From assembly GCF_023169945.1 (NCBI RefSeq), contig NZ_AP025591.1, positions 5,452,481 to 5,516,480 of the forward strand: a DNA stretch of 64,000 bases, read 5' to 3'. Origin of the DNA: Anaeromyxobacter oryzae. Its GTDB lineage: Bacteria > Myxococcota > Myxococcia > Myxococcales > Anaeromyxobacteraceae. The notes beneath the pieces are model-generated. The model saw nothing but the letters and a program-made list of their open reading frames with translations, was not told where the DNA came from and searched no databases. A program made the position numbers and the translations under genes. Shown here piece by piece: positions 34,736 to 44,365 of this stretch (position 1 is the first letter of the stretch; the number at the start of each line of letters is the position of its first letter).

Positions 34736-36037
34736 CTACGCCTTCGGGAGCGCGACGCAGAACACCGCGCCGCCGCGCGGGTTGTCCTCGATCCAGATCC
34801 GGCCGCCGTGCAGGTCCACGATCCGGCGCGCGATGGCGAGGCCGAGCCCCGTGCCCTTCACGCCTTCCTTCGCGGCGCGCTCGAAGCGCGTGAACACGCG
34901 CTCCTTGTCGGCATCCGGGATCCCCTCGCCGGAGTCTGCGACCGACACCCGCCAGCGCTCGCCGGCGTCCGAGACCGCGACCTCGATCGTGCCGCCCGGA
35001 GGACCGTACTTGATCGCGTTCGAGACGAGGTTCGAGAAGACCTGCGAGACGATCTCGTTCGCCCGCGCCGGGTACGCGCCCGGCGCATCGACGGTGAGGC
35101 GCGCGTTCCGCTCCGCGAGCGGCAGCTCGAACTCGTAGGGGAGGGCGTTCAGGACGCCGCCGAGGTCCACGGTCCCGAACTCGATGTCGCGCGCCGCGGA
35201 GAGCTTCGCATACGTGGCGGCGGCCTCGATCATGTCGGTGAGCTTCGCGCAGCTCCGCTTCGCGCCGGCGAGGAGTCGGGCCGCGGCCGGCGAGGACGGC
35301 CCCTGCTTGAGGAGCGTCTCGACCGACATCTGCATCGCCGCCGCCGGGCCGAGCAGGTCGTGGCGGAGGATGTCCGCGAACAGGTCCTTGATGCGCGTCG
35401 CCTCCTCGAGCTGGCGCGCGTAGTTCCGGAGCTCCTGCTCCTGGCGCTTGCGTTCGGCGATGTCGCGGATGACGCCGATGGCCGCCATGGGGGTGCCGCG
35501 GCGGTTCAGCACGACGGAGGTCTTGAGCCAGATCGTGAACGTCCGCCCGTCCTTGTGCTTCACCTCGATCTCGCCCGCCCAGCGCCCCTCGCGCTGGATC
35601 GCGGGCAGGATGACCCGCGCCGCGAAGGTCGGGTCCGCGTTCATGTCGTTGACGTTGCGCCCGTGGAACTCGTCCGGCGAGAAGCCGTAGATGGTCTCGA
35701 CCGCCGCGTTCGAGTACGCGATCCCCCCCTGGAGGTCGACGACCTGGATCCCGTCGGGTGCGGCGTCGAGCGCGGAGTAGAGGAGGCGCAGGCGCGCCGA
35801 CGCCCAGCGTCCGCGGTAGACCAGCACGACGAGCGCGGTGACGACCGCCCGGAACCAGAGCTCGATCGGCTCCGGGCGAACGAGGGTCTCGCGGAGCGTG
35901 CCCTCGTGCCAGATGTAGGCGTCGACCGCCGCGTCGAAGAACCAGAACGCCACGAAGGCGGCGACGGAGACCACGGCGAGCCGTCGCGCACGCGGCGCGC
36001 GGCTCTCGGCCATCAATGTCGTGATGGACCCTGGCAT
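34736..36037 (-). CDS. PAS-domain membrane sensor histidine kinase
   Basis: This 433-residue kinase has two N-terminal membrane segments (LAVVSVAAFVAFWFFDAAVD and LWFRAVVTALVVLVYRG), a PAS domain at about 90-205 (SALDAAPDGIQVVDLQGGIA, WLKTSVVLNRRGTPMAAIGV), a phospho-acceptor helix LFADILRHDLLGPAAAMQ, and a complete catalytic domain: NLVSNAIKYGP, DSGEGIPDADKERVF, GTGLGLAIARRIVDLHGG. No response regulator is adjacent, so it is an orphan kinase. It is intact and very GC-rich, unlike the genes left of ssrA. Confidence 0.93.
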   Translation of the reverse strand: MPGSITTLMAESRAPRARRLAVVSVAAFVAFWFFDAAVDAYIWHEGTLRETLVRPEPIELWFRAVVTALVVLVYRGRWASARLRLLYSALDAAPDGIQVVDLQGGIAYSNAAVETIYGFSPDEFHGRNVNDMNADPTFAARVILPAIQREGRWAGEIEVKHKDGRTFTIWLKTSVVLNRRGTPMAAIGVIRDIAERKRQEQELRNYARQLEEATRIKDLFADILRHDLLGPAAAMQMSVETLLKQGPSSPAAARLLAGAKRSCAKLTDMIEAAATYAKLSAARDIEFGTVDLGGVLNALPYEFELPLAERNARLTVDAPGAYPARANEIVSQVFSNLVSNAIKYGPPGGTIEVAVSDAGERWRVSVADSGEGIPDADKERVFTRFERAAKEGVKGTGLGLAIARRIVDLHGGRIWIEDNPRGGAVFCVALPKA

Positions 36038-36125
36038 CCCCCGTCGCCCCCCTTGCGACGACCCGCCTTGCGAGCCTATGGGCCCGCGGCGATCGGGTCA
36101 AGAACGGGGCGCGGGATTCGCTGCG

Positions 36126-36332
36126 TCAGACCGGAAAGACGAAGTCCTCGGCGCAGAGCGGCGGCAGCGGGTCGGTGCCGCCGAGCAGGGCGGTCACCTC
36201 CCGCGCCGGTGCGCGTGCACTCCACGCGAAGCGGCCGGGTGCGTCCCTGTGGGTCGCGAGCGCGGTGCTCACGAGTCCCATGGAACAGGCCGGCTCCAGC
36301 TCCTCCTCGCGCAGCAGCTCCTCGTTCTTCAC
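36126..36332 (-). CDS. Small acidic protein (68 aa)
   Basis: GTG 36332 has GGAGGAAG just upstream. The product starts MKNEELLREEELEPACSMG, has two Cys residues and ends LCAEDFVFPV; it has no signal peptide or membrane helix. It is divergent from the LysR gene, with 129 bases between them, so it is a likely target of that regulator. The acidic leader-like start and small size would also fit a modified-peptide precursor, but no maturase is directly beside it. The function is unknown. Confidence 0.6.
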   Translation of the reverse strand: MKNEELLREEELEPACSMGLVSTALATHRDAPGRFAWSARAPAREVTALLGGTDPLPPLCAEDFVFPV

Positions 36333-36461
36333 GTCTTCCTCCGTTCGTCTCGCGGGGCAGCAGCTCCCCTGCGGCGATGGTCGGCACACTACCGAGGAAC
36401 CGTTCATGACGGAAATGCATTCTTGCTATCATCACCATAACAACAGGGAATGGAGGCACAC

Positions 36462-37379
36462 GTGGACGTACAGGCCCTGCGGTACTTCGTCGAGGTCGCG
36501 CGCAAGGAAGGCTTCACGCGAGCGAGCGAGTCCCTGCACGTCACCCAGCCCGCGATCAGCAAGATGGTGAAGGCGCTCGAGGACGAGCTCGGCACGCCGC
36601 TCCTGATCCGCGAGCGCCGCCGCGTGAAGCTCACCGAGGCCGGACGCGTCGTGCTCGAGCGCGCCCAGGGCGTCCTCGACTCGCTCCGGCTCATCGAGGA
36701 GGAGGTGGTCGAGCTCTCGTCGCTGCGGCGCGGGCGGCTCCGCGTCGGCATCCCGCCCATCGTCGGCGTCGTGTTCTTCCCGTCGCTGCTCGCCGAGTAC
36801 CACCGCGCCTACCCCGGCATCGCCCTCGAGCTGCGCGAGGAGGGCTCGCATCACATCGAGGATCTGATCATGAAGGGCGACCTCGACGTTGGCGCGATCG
36901 TGCTCCCCACCGACGAGAAGGCGTTCGGCACGATGCCGTTCGTGCACGACGAGCTCCGGGCGGTCCTCCACCCGAGCCACCCGCTCGCGTCGCGGCGGAC
37001 GGTGGCGCTCCGCGAGCTCGAGCACACGCCGTTCGTCCTCTACCGTCCGGAGTTCGCCCTCCACGGCCACATCCTCGAGGCCTGCCGGCGCAGCGGGTTC
37101 AAGCCCACCGTGGTGAGCGAGAGCTCGCACTGGGACTTCCTCGTCGCGATGGTCGCCGCGAACATCGGCGTCGCCCTCCTGCCCGACACGATCTGCCGGC
37201 AGCTCGACCCGAAGCAGGTCCGGGCCGTGCGGATGAGCGAGGACACCATCCCCTGGAACGTGGCGATGATCTGGCGGCGCGACCGCCACGTCTCGCCCGC
37301 GACCCGCGCGTGGCTCGACCTCGCGCGCCGTCGCCTGCTCGTGGGCGGCAAGCCGGCCGCCGGCGGCACGGCGCGGTAG
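36462..37379 (+). CDS. LysR-family transcriptional regulator
   Basis: This 305-residue regulator has the LysR winged helix at 1-60 (LRYFVEVARKEGFTRASESL, HVTQPAISKMVKALEDELGT) and a two-lobe effector domain (GRLRVGIPPIVGVVFFPSLL, GDLDVGAIVLPTDEKAFGTM). GTG 36462 is chosen since GGAGG lies six bases upstream; the ATG at 36450 overlaps that site. It faces the small acidic-protein gene across a short divergent region, the usual arrangement for LysR control. The effector is unknown. Confidence 0.93.
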   Translation: MDVQALRYFVEVARKEGFTRASESLHVTQPAISKMVKALEDELGTPLLIRERRRVKLTEAGRVVLERAQGVLDSLRLIEEEVVELSSLRRGRLRVGIPPIVGVVFFPSLLAEYHRAYPGIALELREEGSHHIEDLIMKGDLDVGAIVLPTDEKAFGTMPFVHDELRAVLHPSHPLASRRTVALRELEHTPFVLYRPEFALHGHILEACRRSGFKPTVVSESSHWDFLVAMVAANIGVALLPDTICRQLDPKQVRAVRMSEDTIPWNVAMIWRRDRHVSPATRAWLDLARRRLLVGGKPAAGGTAR

Positions 37380-37441
37380 CGGCGCCGGTCGAGGTCGGGC
37401 GCGGGCGGCGCCGGGCGCGCCGGAGGGCGGAGCGGGGGCGC

Positions 37442-39100
37442 TCAGCGCTCGCCGGGCGGCGCGGCCGGGACGCCCGCCGGCACGGCTTCCCGCGCGTCGG
37501 ATGGGGCCGGTCCGCCGGGCGCCGCCGCGCGCGCGCCGCCGGGCAGGACCCGGAGCGCGGGGCGCCGCGCCGCGCGCTCGGCGCGGATCTCCGCGAGGCG
37601 CCGGTCGAGGCGCGGGAGCACCGCCTCCTCGGTGTAGCGGATGAAGTGCTCGCCGATGATCGCGAGCGTCACCGCGCGCGGGATCGCGCCCGGGCCCCGG
37701 CGGAGGGCGCGGAGGACGAGCCGCCAGAACCAGCGCCGCCGCGGGCCGATGATCCCGAGCCCCCAGAGCGCTCTCCGGACCGTCCCGAGGGCGCCGGGAC
37801 GCAGCGCGCCGCGGAGCGGCGGAGAGAGGTCGAGGTGCCGCTCGCACCGGGCGAAGTAGCCCTCCGGCGAGAAGAGGGCGGCGAGGAGGTCGCGGTAGGC
37901 CGCGACGAGCGCCTCGTCGCCCATGGTCGTCTCGAAGTTGGGGCGGTCGAACTGGTCGCCGCTGCCGCCGGTCCGGAGCCGCCTCTCGCGCTCGAGGCGG
38001 CGCCAGAGCTGCGTCCCCGGTAGCGCCGTGAGGATGCCGACCATCGCCCGCGGGATCGGGAGCGCGGACACGAAGGCGCGCTGCCGATCGACGGCCGCGG
38101 CGTCGTCGCCGTCGAAGCCGACGATGAACCCGGCGAAGACCTCGAGGCCGGCGCGGGTCAGCTTCTCGATGGCGGCGGCGGGGTCGACCTTCAGGTTCTG
38201 GCGCTTCCCCGTCCGCGCGAGCGTGTCGGGGTCCGGCGTCTCGAGCCCGACGAACACCGCCGAGAAGCTGGCGTCGATCATGGCCGCGACGAGGGCATCC
38301 TCGGCGGCGAGGTCGAGGCTCGCCTCGGTGAAGAGGTCGAACGGGGTGCCGCGCGCGCGCTGCCACGCGGCGATCTCGGGCAGGAGGCGGGCCGCCGCGC
38401 GGCGGTTCCCGATGAAGTTGTCGTCCACGATGAACAGCGGCCCCCGCGCGCCGAGGGCATGCAGCGCGTCGAGCTCGGCGAGCACCTGCGCCGGCGCCTT
38501 CACGCGCGGAGCGCGGCCGAAGATCTCGATGATGTCGCAGAACTCGCAGGTGAAGGGACAGCCGCGCGACACCTGGATCGCGTAGGTGGCGTAGCGATCG
38601 AGCCGCAGCAGGTCGAAGCGGGGGACGCGGGCGAGCGCGAGATCCGGTCGCGCCTCGCCGGTCGGCGTGAGGTCGCGCGGCCATGCGCCGGGGCACTCGA
38701 GCGCCTTCACGAGGATCCCGAGCCGGCCCTCCGCTTCGCCGCGGAACACGTGGGTCGCGTCGGGGAACGCGGCGGGGCTCGTCGTCGCGGCGGGACCACC
38801 GACCACCGTCGTCTTCCCGAGCGAGCGTGCGCGGGAGAGCACCGCGTGCATCGACGTCGCCTGCACGAGCATGCCCGTCACGAGCACGGCGTCGGCCCAC
38901 GCGACGTCGGCGTCGTCGAGCGGCTCCAGGTGCAGATCCCGGATCCGCAGCTCCCACGATGCGGGCAGGTGCGCGGCGAGCGTCGCGAGGCCGAGCGGCG
39001 GCAGCGTCGCGCCCTTGTCGACGAACGGCAGGCTGTGCTGGTACCCCCAGTACGTCGCGGGCGAAGCGGCCTGAACGAGGAGGGCGCGCATGACCCTCAT
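37442..39100 (-). CDS. B12-binding radical SAM protein (DUF4070-type)
   Basis: This is a 552-residue enzyme. The N-terminal cobalamin-binding region (LPPLGLATLAAHLPASWELR, VVGGPAATTSPAAFPDATHV) precedes a radical SAM barrel with the cluster motif CPFTCEFCDIIEIFGR near residue 200, LFIVDDNFIGNRRAAARLL, FVGLETPDPDTLARTGKRQ and FAGFIVGFDGDD. The C-terminal region, about 380-510, is of the DUF4070 type found in hopanoid methylases and relatives. It probably carries out B12-dependent methylation of an unreactive carbon; the substrate is unknown, and no hopanoid genes are nearby. The start could be GTG 39103, ATG 39100 or ATG 39088. A Pro/Ala/Arg-rich tail ends it. Confidence 0.88.
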   Translation of the reverse strand: MRVMRALLVQAASPATYWGYQHSLPFVDKGATLPPLGLATLAAHLPASWELRIRDLHLEPLDDADVAWADAVLVTGMLVQATSMHAVLSRARSLGKTTVVGGPAATTSPAAFPDATHVFRGEAEGRLGILVKALECPGAWPRDLTPTGEARPDLALARVPRFDLLRLDRYATYAIQVSRGCPFTCEFCDIIEIFGRAPRVKAPAQVLAELDALHALGARGPLFIVDDNFIGNRRAAARLLPEIAAWQRARGTPFDLFTEASLDLAAEDALVAAMIDASFSAVFVGLETPDPDTLARTGKRQNLKVDPAAAIEKLTRAGLEVFAGFIVGFDGDDAAAVDRQRAFVSALPIPRAMVGILTALPGTQLWRRLERERRLRTGGSGDQFDRPNFETTMGDEALVAAYRDLLAALFSPEGYFARCERHLDLSPPLRGALRPGALGTVRRALWGLGIIGPRRRWFWRLVLRALRRGPGAIPRAVTLAIIGEHFIRYTEEAVLPRLDRRLAEIRAERAARRPALRVLPGGARAAAPGGPAPSDAREAVPAGVPAAPPGER

Positions 39101-39127
39101 CACTCCCGCCGCGGCGTCACGGGTACG

Positions 39128-40099
39128 TCACCGACCGTGCGACACCGTCGGGGCGCCTCCGCCGGCCGAGGCCCCCTCGGGGGACAGGATCATCCGGCGG
39201 AGAAAGAGCGCGTAGTAGAGCATTCCGCTCCACGGCCCGAGTCGCTCCACGAGCGGTTCGCCGCCGAGGCCGCCGAGGAGGCGCACCGCCGCGGCGTCGC
39301 CCGGTGGGAACACGTCGAGCCTCCCGAAGCCGCGGAGCGCGAGGAGCGCCGCCGACCACGGGCCGATGCCGGGGACCTCCCGGAGGCGCTCCAGCAGCGC
39401 GCGCGTCGGGAGCCGCTCCAGGGATGCCTCGTCGAGCGCCCCGTCGGCGACGGCTCGGCACGCGCCCTGGAGCGCGCGCGCCTTCGCGTCCGAGAGGCCG
39501 CAGGCGCGGAGGACGCGGGCGGGCGCGGCGGCGAACGCTTCCGCGGAGGGGAATGGCCAGGCGACGACGCCGTCGAGCCGGACCGGCGCGGAGAGGGAGA
39601 GGACCACCCGGCGCAGCGTCGCGACGGCCGCCGCGAGGCTCACCTGCTGGAACGGGATCACCGACGCGAAGGCCTCGTGCAGGGCCGCGAAGCGCGGCGG
39701 CCGGACGCCGGACACGGCTCGCGCGATCGGCGCGAGCGCGGGGAGCCGGGCCGCGCGCCGGTGGAACGGGCCGAGGTCCACGTCGAGCCCGAGCACGCGC
39801 CGGATGCGGGCCACCCACGGCCCGGCATCGCCGGCGGCGCCGAACAGGTCCACCGCGAGAGCGCCTCCCTCCGGCGCCTCGCGGATGACCCATCCCGCCG
39901 CCCCCGCCGGGGTCTGGAAGGCGCGGACGTAGCGTCCCGCGTCGCGGATCTCCACCGGGTGGGCGGGCAGGCGCTGGAGGAGGCGGACGGTGAGATCGAG
40001 CCGGAACGGCGGCCGGAGCGGCACGACCAGCGCGGCGCGGCGGCGGAGCGTGCGCGGCGGCGCTGCGGCGGGCGCGGGAGGCGCACGGCGGGAGGGCAC
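39128..40099 (-). CDS. alkA: DNA-3-methyladenine glycosylase II (AlkA-like)
   Basis: This is a 323-residue base-excision repair enzyme. The helix-hairpin-helix LREVPGIGPWSAALLALRGF is followed by the catalytic Asp in RLDVFPPGDAAAVRLLGGLG. FASVIPFQQVSLAAAVATLR is the family core segment. An N-terminal AlkA domain (RLLQRLPAHPVEIRDAGRY) is present, so it is full length. It would remove alkylated purines from DNA. GTG 40099 follows GGGAGGCG with short spacing. It lies convergent-free beside the radical SAM gene on the same strand. Confidence 0.92.
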   Translation of the reverse strand: MPSRRAPPAPAAAPPRTLRRRAALVVPLRPPFRLDLTVRLLQRLPAHPVEIRDAGRYVRAFQTPAGAAGWVIREAPEGGALAVDLFGAAGDAGPWVARIRRVLGLDVDLGPFHRRAARLPALAPIARAVSGVRPPRFAALHEAFASVIPFQQVSLAAAVATLRRVVLSLSAPVRLDGVVAWPFPSAEAFAAAPARVLRACGLSDAKARALQGACRAVADGALDEASLERLPTRALLERLREVPGIGPWSAALLALRGFGRLDVFPPGDAAAVRLLGGLGGEPLVERLGPWSGMLYYALFLRRMILSPEGASAGGGAPTVSHGR

Positions 40100-40263
40100 C
40101 GCCTCCCGATAGCGCGTGTGGTTCGGCGGCGCCGGGGGGGCGCGTGCCGCGACCCGGCGAGCGCGCAGGTGCTGCCACCGAAAAAGGCACGCTGTACCCT
40201 GTCGAAGGTTGCCGCCGCCGGGGACCGGGGAAAAAAGCGTTCCGTCCCCAGGAAGGTGCGCGC

Positions 40264-41739
40264 ATGCAGCAGGCGACGAACCACGCGCTGGCTCCGGACG
40301 TGCTCGTCCGCCGGTTCGCGGCGGCGATCGGCGCCGCGCACGTGATCAGCGATCCGGCCGAGCTGCTCGTGTACGAGTGCGACGGCCTCACCCACGGCCG
40401 GACCCGTCCCGAGCTCGTCCTGCTGCCCGGCACGGCGGAGGATGTTCAGGCAGTCGTGCGGATCGCCGCCGAGGCCGGCGTCCCGCTCGTTCCGCGCGGC
40501 GCGGGGACGGGGCTCTCCGGCGGAGCGAGGCCGGTGATCGGCTCCGCGGTGCTGTCGCTCGCCCGGATGCGCCGCATCCTCGAGGTCGATCTCGAGAACG
40601 GGTGGATCCGCGTCGAGCCGGGCGTGATCAACCTCGACGTCACGCGCGCGGTGGCGGGGAAGGGCTGGTACTACGCGCCCGATCCGTCCTCGCAGGGCGT
40701 CTGCTCGATCGGCGGCAACGTCGCGGAGAACTCCGGCGGCGCGCACTGTCTCAAGTACGGCTTCACGACGAACCACGTCCTCGCGGCCCGGGTCGTGCTC
40801 TCCGACGGCAGCCTCGTCGAGCTGGGCGGTCCCGCACCGGACGCGCCCGGCTACGACCTGCTCGCGGCACTCGTGGGGAGCGAGGGGCTCTGCGGGATCG
40901 TCGTCGAGGCGACGCTGCGGCTCCTCCGGAAGCCGGAGGCGACCCGGACCTTCTTCGCGACGTTCCCGTCCACGGACGAGGCGGGGAACGCGGTCTCCGG
41001 GATCATCGCCGCGGGGATCCTCCCGGCGGCGATCGAGATGATGGACCGGCTCGCGATCGTGGCGGCCAAGGCCGCGACGGGGCTCGACTGGCCCGACGTC
41101 GGCGCCGCGCTCCTCATGGACGCGGACGGCACGACGGCGGAGGTGGAGCACGTGGCCGCCCGCGCCGTGGAGATCGCCCGCGCGGCCGGCGCGCTCGAGG
41201 TCCGCGTGCCGCGCGACGAGGGGGAGCGGCAGCTCATGTGGAAGGGGCGGAAGAGCGCCTTCGCGGCGGTGGGGCGGATCAGCCCGAGCTACCTCGTGGA
41301 GGACGGCGTGATCCCGCGCTCGGAGATCGCGCGCGTGCTCCGGGAGATCGAGGCGCTCGCGAGGGCGGAGGGGCTCCGCGTCGCGAACGTGTTCCACGCC
41401 GGCGACGGCAACCTGCACCCGCTCGTGCTGTACGACGCGGCGGTGCCCGGCCAGGAGGAGCGTGCGGCCCGGCTCGGCGGCGAGATCCTGCGCCTCTGCA
41501 TCCGCTCCGGAGGGTCGATCACCGGCGAGCACGGGGTCGGCGCCGAGAAGGCGGCGTACATGGCCGAGCAGTTCCGCCCGGAGGACCTCGACACCATGGG
41601 GAAGGTCCGCTGCGCGTTCGATCCGGTGGCGCTGCTCAACCCCGGCAAGGTCTTCCCGACGCCCCGGCTCTGCGGCGAGCGGCCGGGCCCCTACCGCCCG
41701 CACCCGGCCGAGGTCGCAGGCCTCGCGGAGCGCTGGTGA
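40264..41739 (+). CDS. glcD: Glycolate oxidase subunit GlcD (FAD-linked)
   Basis: This 491-residue flavoprotein is the catalytic subunit of glycolate or D-lactate oxidase. FAD-binding motifs are VPLVPRGAGTGLSGGARPV and GVCSIGGNVAENSGGAHCLK. The C-terminal domain carries FHAGDGNLHPLVLYD and GGSITGEHGVGAEKAAYM, both family hallmarks. ATG 40264 has AGGAAGG upstream; the longer frame is discarded. It is the first gene of a four-gene operon in which each next gene overlaps or nearly touches. Confidence 0.95.
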   Translation: MQQATNHALAPDVLVRRFAAAIGAAHVISDPAELLVYECDGLTHGRTRPELVLLPGTAEDVQAVVRIAAEAGVPLVPRGAGTGLSGGARPVIGSAVLSLARMRRILEVDLENGWIRVEPGVINLDVTRAVAGKGWYYAPDPSSQGVCSIGGNVAENSGGAHCLKYGFTTNHVLAARVVLSDGSLVELGGPAPDAPGYDLLAALVGSEGLCGIVVEATLRLLRKPEATRTFFATFPSTDEAGNAVSGIIAAGILPAAIEMMDRLAIVAAKAATGLDWPDVGAALLMDADGTTAEVEHVAARAVEIARAAGALEVRVPRDEGERQLMWKGRKSAFAAVGRISPSYLVEDGVIPRSEIARVLREIEALARAEGLRVANVFHAGDGNLHPLVLYDAAVPGQEERAARLGGEILRLCIRSGGSITGEHGVGAEKAAYMAEQFRPEDLDTMGKVRCAFDPVALLNPGKVFPTPRLCGERPGPYRPHPAEVAGLAERW

Positions 41740-42974
41740 GCTGGGCGGCGCACACGGCGGCGGCGAGCGACGTCGTGGCCGGCGTCCCGGCCCGCGTCGC
41801 GCTCGAGCCGGCGTCGCTCGAGGAGGCGGCCGACGCGATGAGCGCGCTCGCCCGCGACCGCCTCTGCGTGACGTTCGTCGGCGGGGGGACCGAGCTCGGG
41901 CTCGGCGCGGCGCCCGCGAGGCTCGATGCGGTGCTGCACACGCACCGCCTCGCCGGCGTGAAGGATCACGCCCCCGCCGACCAGATCGTGCACGTCGGGG
42001 CGGGCCTGACGCTCGCCGCCCTGCAGCGGCACCTCGCGCCGCACGGCCAGCGGCTCGCGCTCGACGCGCCCCGGCCGGAACGGGCGACCCTGGGCGGCCT
42101 CCTCGCGGCGAACGGGTTCGGCCCGCGGCGGACGCGCTACGGCACGCTCCGGGATCTCGTCATCGGCATCACCGTCGTGCGCGCGGACGGCACGGTGGCG
42201 CGCGGCGGCGGCAAGGTCGTGAAGAACGTGGCGGGCTTCGACCTGCCCCGGCTGTTCTGCGGGTCGCTCGGGACGCTCGGGCTCGTCGCCGAGGTGATCC
42301 TGCGGCTGCACCCGCTGCCGGAGGCGAGCGAGACCGTCGTCGTGCCGGGCCTCTCGGCCGTCGAGGCGCGGGGGGTCGCGCGCGCGGCGGCCGCCGCCTT
42401 CCTCGAGCCGACGGCCGCGATCGCCCTCCCGGAGGAGGGCGGCCGGTTCCGCCTGCTGCTCCGGTTCGAGGGCTTCGGGCCGGGCGTGAAGGATCAGGCG
42501 GACCGGCTCGCCGCCCTCGCCGTCGCGGAGGGGCGCCGGCCGGAGCGGCTCGCGGGCGCCGACGAGGCCGCGGCCTGGGCGCGCCACGACGCGCTCCGGA
42601 CCGCCGGCGACGTGTGGCTCAAGGCGGCGTTCGTCCCGGCGGCGATCGACGCGGCCGCCGCCTCGCTCGCGGAGGCCGGGCGGGCGCTCCGGGGCGGGGC
42701 GCTGCTCCTCTACCCGACCCTCGGGCTCGCCTGGGTGACCGGGACGCTCGAGGACGGCGCCGCGCCGGCGGTCGCCGCCGCGGTCGAGGCGGCGCGGGGC
42801 GCGCTCCGCGCGGGTCACGGCTCCGTGGTCGTCGCGGCGGCGCCGACCGCGCTCCGGGCGCGGCTCGACGCGTGGGGCACCGCGCCGGGCGGCCTCGCGG
42901 TCATGCAGCGGCTGAAGCACGAGCTCGATCCGGACGGCCGCCTGGCGCCGGGCCGGCTGGCGGGGGGGATCTGA
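41736..42974 (+). CDS. glcE: Glycolate oxidase subunit GlcE
   Basis: This is a 412-residue FAD-binding subunit. It starts at GTG 41736, which overlaps the glcD stop. TFVGGGTELGLGAAPARLDA is the flavin pyrophosphate loop and GGKVVKNVAGFDLPRLFCGS with LGTLGLVAEVILRLHPLP are typical of GlcE. The codon bias is extremely GC-rich. It works with GlcD and GlcF to oxidise glycolate to glyoxylate and pass electrons to the membrane quinone pool. Confidence 0.93.
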   Translation: MSWAAHTAAASDVVAGVPARVALEPASLEEAADAMSALARDRLCVTFVGGGTELGLGAAPARLDAVLHTHRLAGVKDHAPADQIVHVGAGLTLAALQRHLAPHGQRLALDAPRPERATLGGLLAANGFGPRRTRYGTLRDLVIGITVVRADGTVARGGGKVVKNVAGFDLPRLFCGSLGTLGLVAEVILRLHPLPEASETVVVPGLSAVEARGVARAAAAAFLEPTAAIALPEEGGRFRLLLRFEGFGPGVKDQADRLAALAVAEGRRPERLAGADEAAAWARHDALRTAGDVWLKAAFVPAAIDAAAASLAEAGRALRGGALLLYPTLGLAWVTGTLEDGAAPAVAAAVEAARGALRAGHGSVVVAAAPTALRARLDAWGTAPGGLAVMQRLKHELDPDGRLAPGRLAGGI

Positions 42975-42976
42975 AA

Positions 42977-44365
42977 GTGGCGCCCGAGACGACGACCGAA
43001 CGACGGAGCACCGAGAGCGCCCGGGCCGCGCCGGAGAAGCGCGGCCTCCCCGAGGCGGCGCCGGGGGAGCCGCGGCACGGCGAGCACGGCGGCGGGCTCG
43101 ACGCCGCCGAGGACTGCGTCCACTGCGGCTTCTGCCTGCCGGTGTGCCCGACGTGGCAGAGCTGGCAGGAGGAGATGGACTCGCCGCGCGGCCGGATCGA
43201 TCTGTTCCGGGCCGTGTCGGACGGCCGGCTCGAGCTCTCGCCGGTGGTCGCCGGGCACTTCGACCGCTGCCTCGGGTGCATGGCCTGCGTCACCGCGTGC
43301 CCGTCCGGCGTGCGGTACGATCACGTCATCGAGGACGCGCGCGAGCGGGTCGAGCGGACGATCCGGAGGTCTCCGCGCGAGCGGCTCTTCCGCTCGCTCG
43401 TGTTCGCGATGTTCCCGTATCCGCGGCGGCTCCGCGTCGCCGCGCTGGCGCTCTGGGCGTGGCGCCGGAGCGGGCTCGCATGGCTCGCGCGGAGGCTGGG
43501 CTTCCAGCGGGCGTTCCCCGCGATCGCGCGGCTGGAGGCCCTCGCGCCGCCGCTCACGCTCCGGGAGGCGCTCGCGCCGGTGCCGGCACGGACCCCCGCC
43601 GTGGGCGAGCGGCGGCTCCGGGCGGCGCTCCTCGCCGGCTGCGTGCAGCGCGTGTTCTTCCCGAACGTGAACGGGGCCACCGTCCGCGTCCTGGCGGCCG
43701 AGGGCGTCGAGGTCGTCGCCCCGCGCGGCCTCGGGTGCTGCGGCGCGCTCTCCGTCCACGCGGGCCGCGCCGACGAGGCGCGCCGGCTCGCGCGCGACCT
43801 CATCGAGCGGCTCGAGCGCGAGGACTACGACGTGCTCGTCGTGAACGCCGCCGGCTGCGGGTCTCACCTCAAGGACCTCGGCCACCTCTTCGCGGACGAC
43901 CCGGAGCTCGCGCCGCGGGCCCGGGCCATCGCGGCGAAGGTCCGCGACGCGACCGAGCTCCTCGCCGCGCTCTCGCCGCGGGCGCCGCGCGCGCCGATCG
44001 CCGCCCGCGCCGCCTACCACTCGCCCTGCCACATCGGCCACGCCCAGCGGCTCGTGGACCAGCCGCGCCGGCTCCTCGCCACGATCCCGGGGCTCGAGCT
44101 CGTCGAGATCCCCGACGGTGACCAGTGCTGCGGCTCGGCGGGCGTCTACAACCTCGTCGAGCCGGAGAGCGCGGCGGAGATCGGCAGCCGCAAGGCGGCC
44201 AACCTGCTCTCGACCGGCGCCCGGCTCGTCGTGAGCGCGAACCCTGGCTGCACGCTCCAGCTCCGGCGCCACCTCGCAGAGCGCGGCGCCACGATCGAGG
44301 CCGCCCACCCGCTGGAGCTGCTCGATCGCGCCATCGCCGCGGCGCGCCGCGGAGGAACGCCATGA
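42977..44365 (+). CDS. glcF: Glycolate oxidase iron-sulfur subunit GlcF
   Basis: This is a 462-residue protein with two [4Fe-4S] motifs near the N-terminus, CVHCGFCLPVCP and CLGCMACVTACP, and two CCG-type domains (LGCCGALSVHAGRADEARRL, GDQCCGSAGVYNLVEPESA) that bind further cofactors. GTG 42977 lies two bases after the glcE stop. The first 45 residues are a charged, probably unstructured extension. It hands electrons from the flavin subunits to quinone. Confidence 0.95.
   Translation: MAPETTTERRSTESARAAPEKRGLPEAAPGEPRHGEHGGGLDAAEDCVHCGFCLPVCPTWQSWQEEMDSPRGRIDLFRAVSDGRLELSPVVAGHFDRCLGCMACVTACPSGVRYDHVIEDARERVERTIRRSPRERLFRSLVFAMFPYPRRLRVAALALWAWRRSGLAWLARRLGFQRAFPAIARLEALAPPLTLREALAPVPARTPAVGERRLRAALLAGCVQRVFFPNVNGATVRVLAAEGVEVVAPRGLGCCGALSVHAGRADEARRLARDLIERLEREDYDVLVVNAAGCGSHLKDLGHLFADDPELAPRARAIAAKVRDATELLAALSPRAPRAPIAARAAYHSPCHIGHAQRLVDQPRRLLATIPGLELVEIPDGDQCCGSAGVYNLVEPESAAEIGSRKAANLLSTGARLVVSANPGCTLQLRRHLAERGATIEAAHPLELLDRAIAAARRGGTP

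Noticed and set aside
36432..40345. Very long Arg/Ala/Pro-rich open frames antisense to the LysR, radical SAM and AlkA genes
   Set aside because: They are shadows caused by high GC at third codon positions; their composition is non-protein-like and the opposite frames have clear domains.
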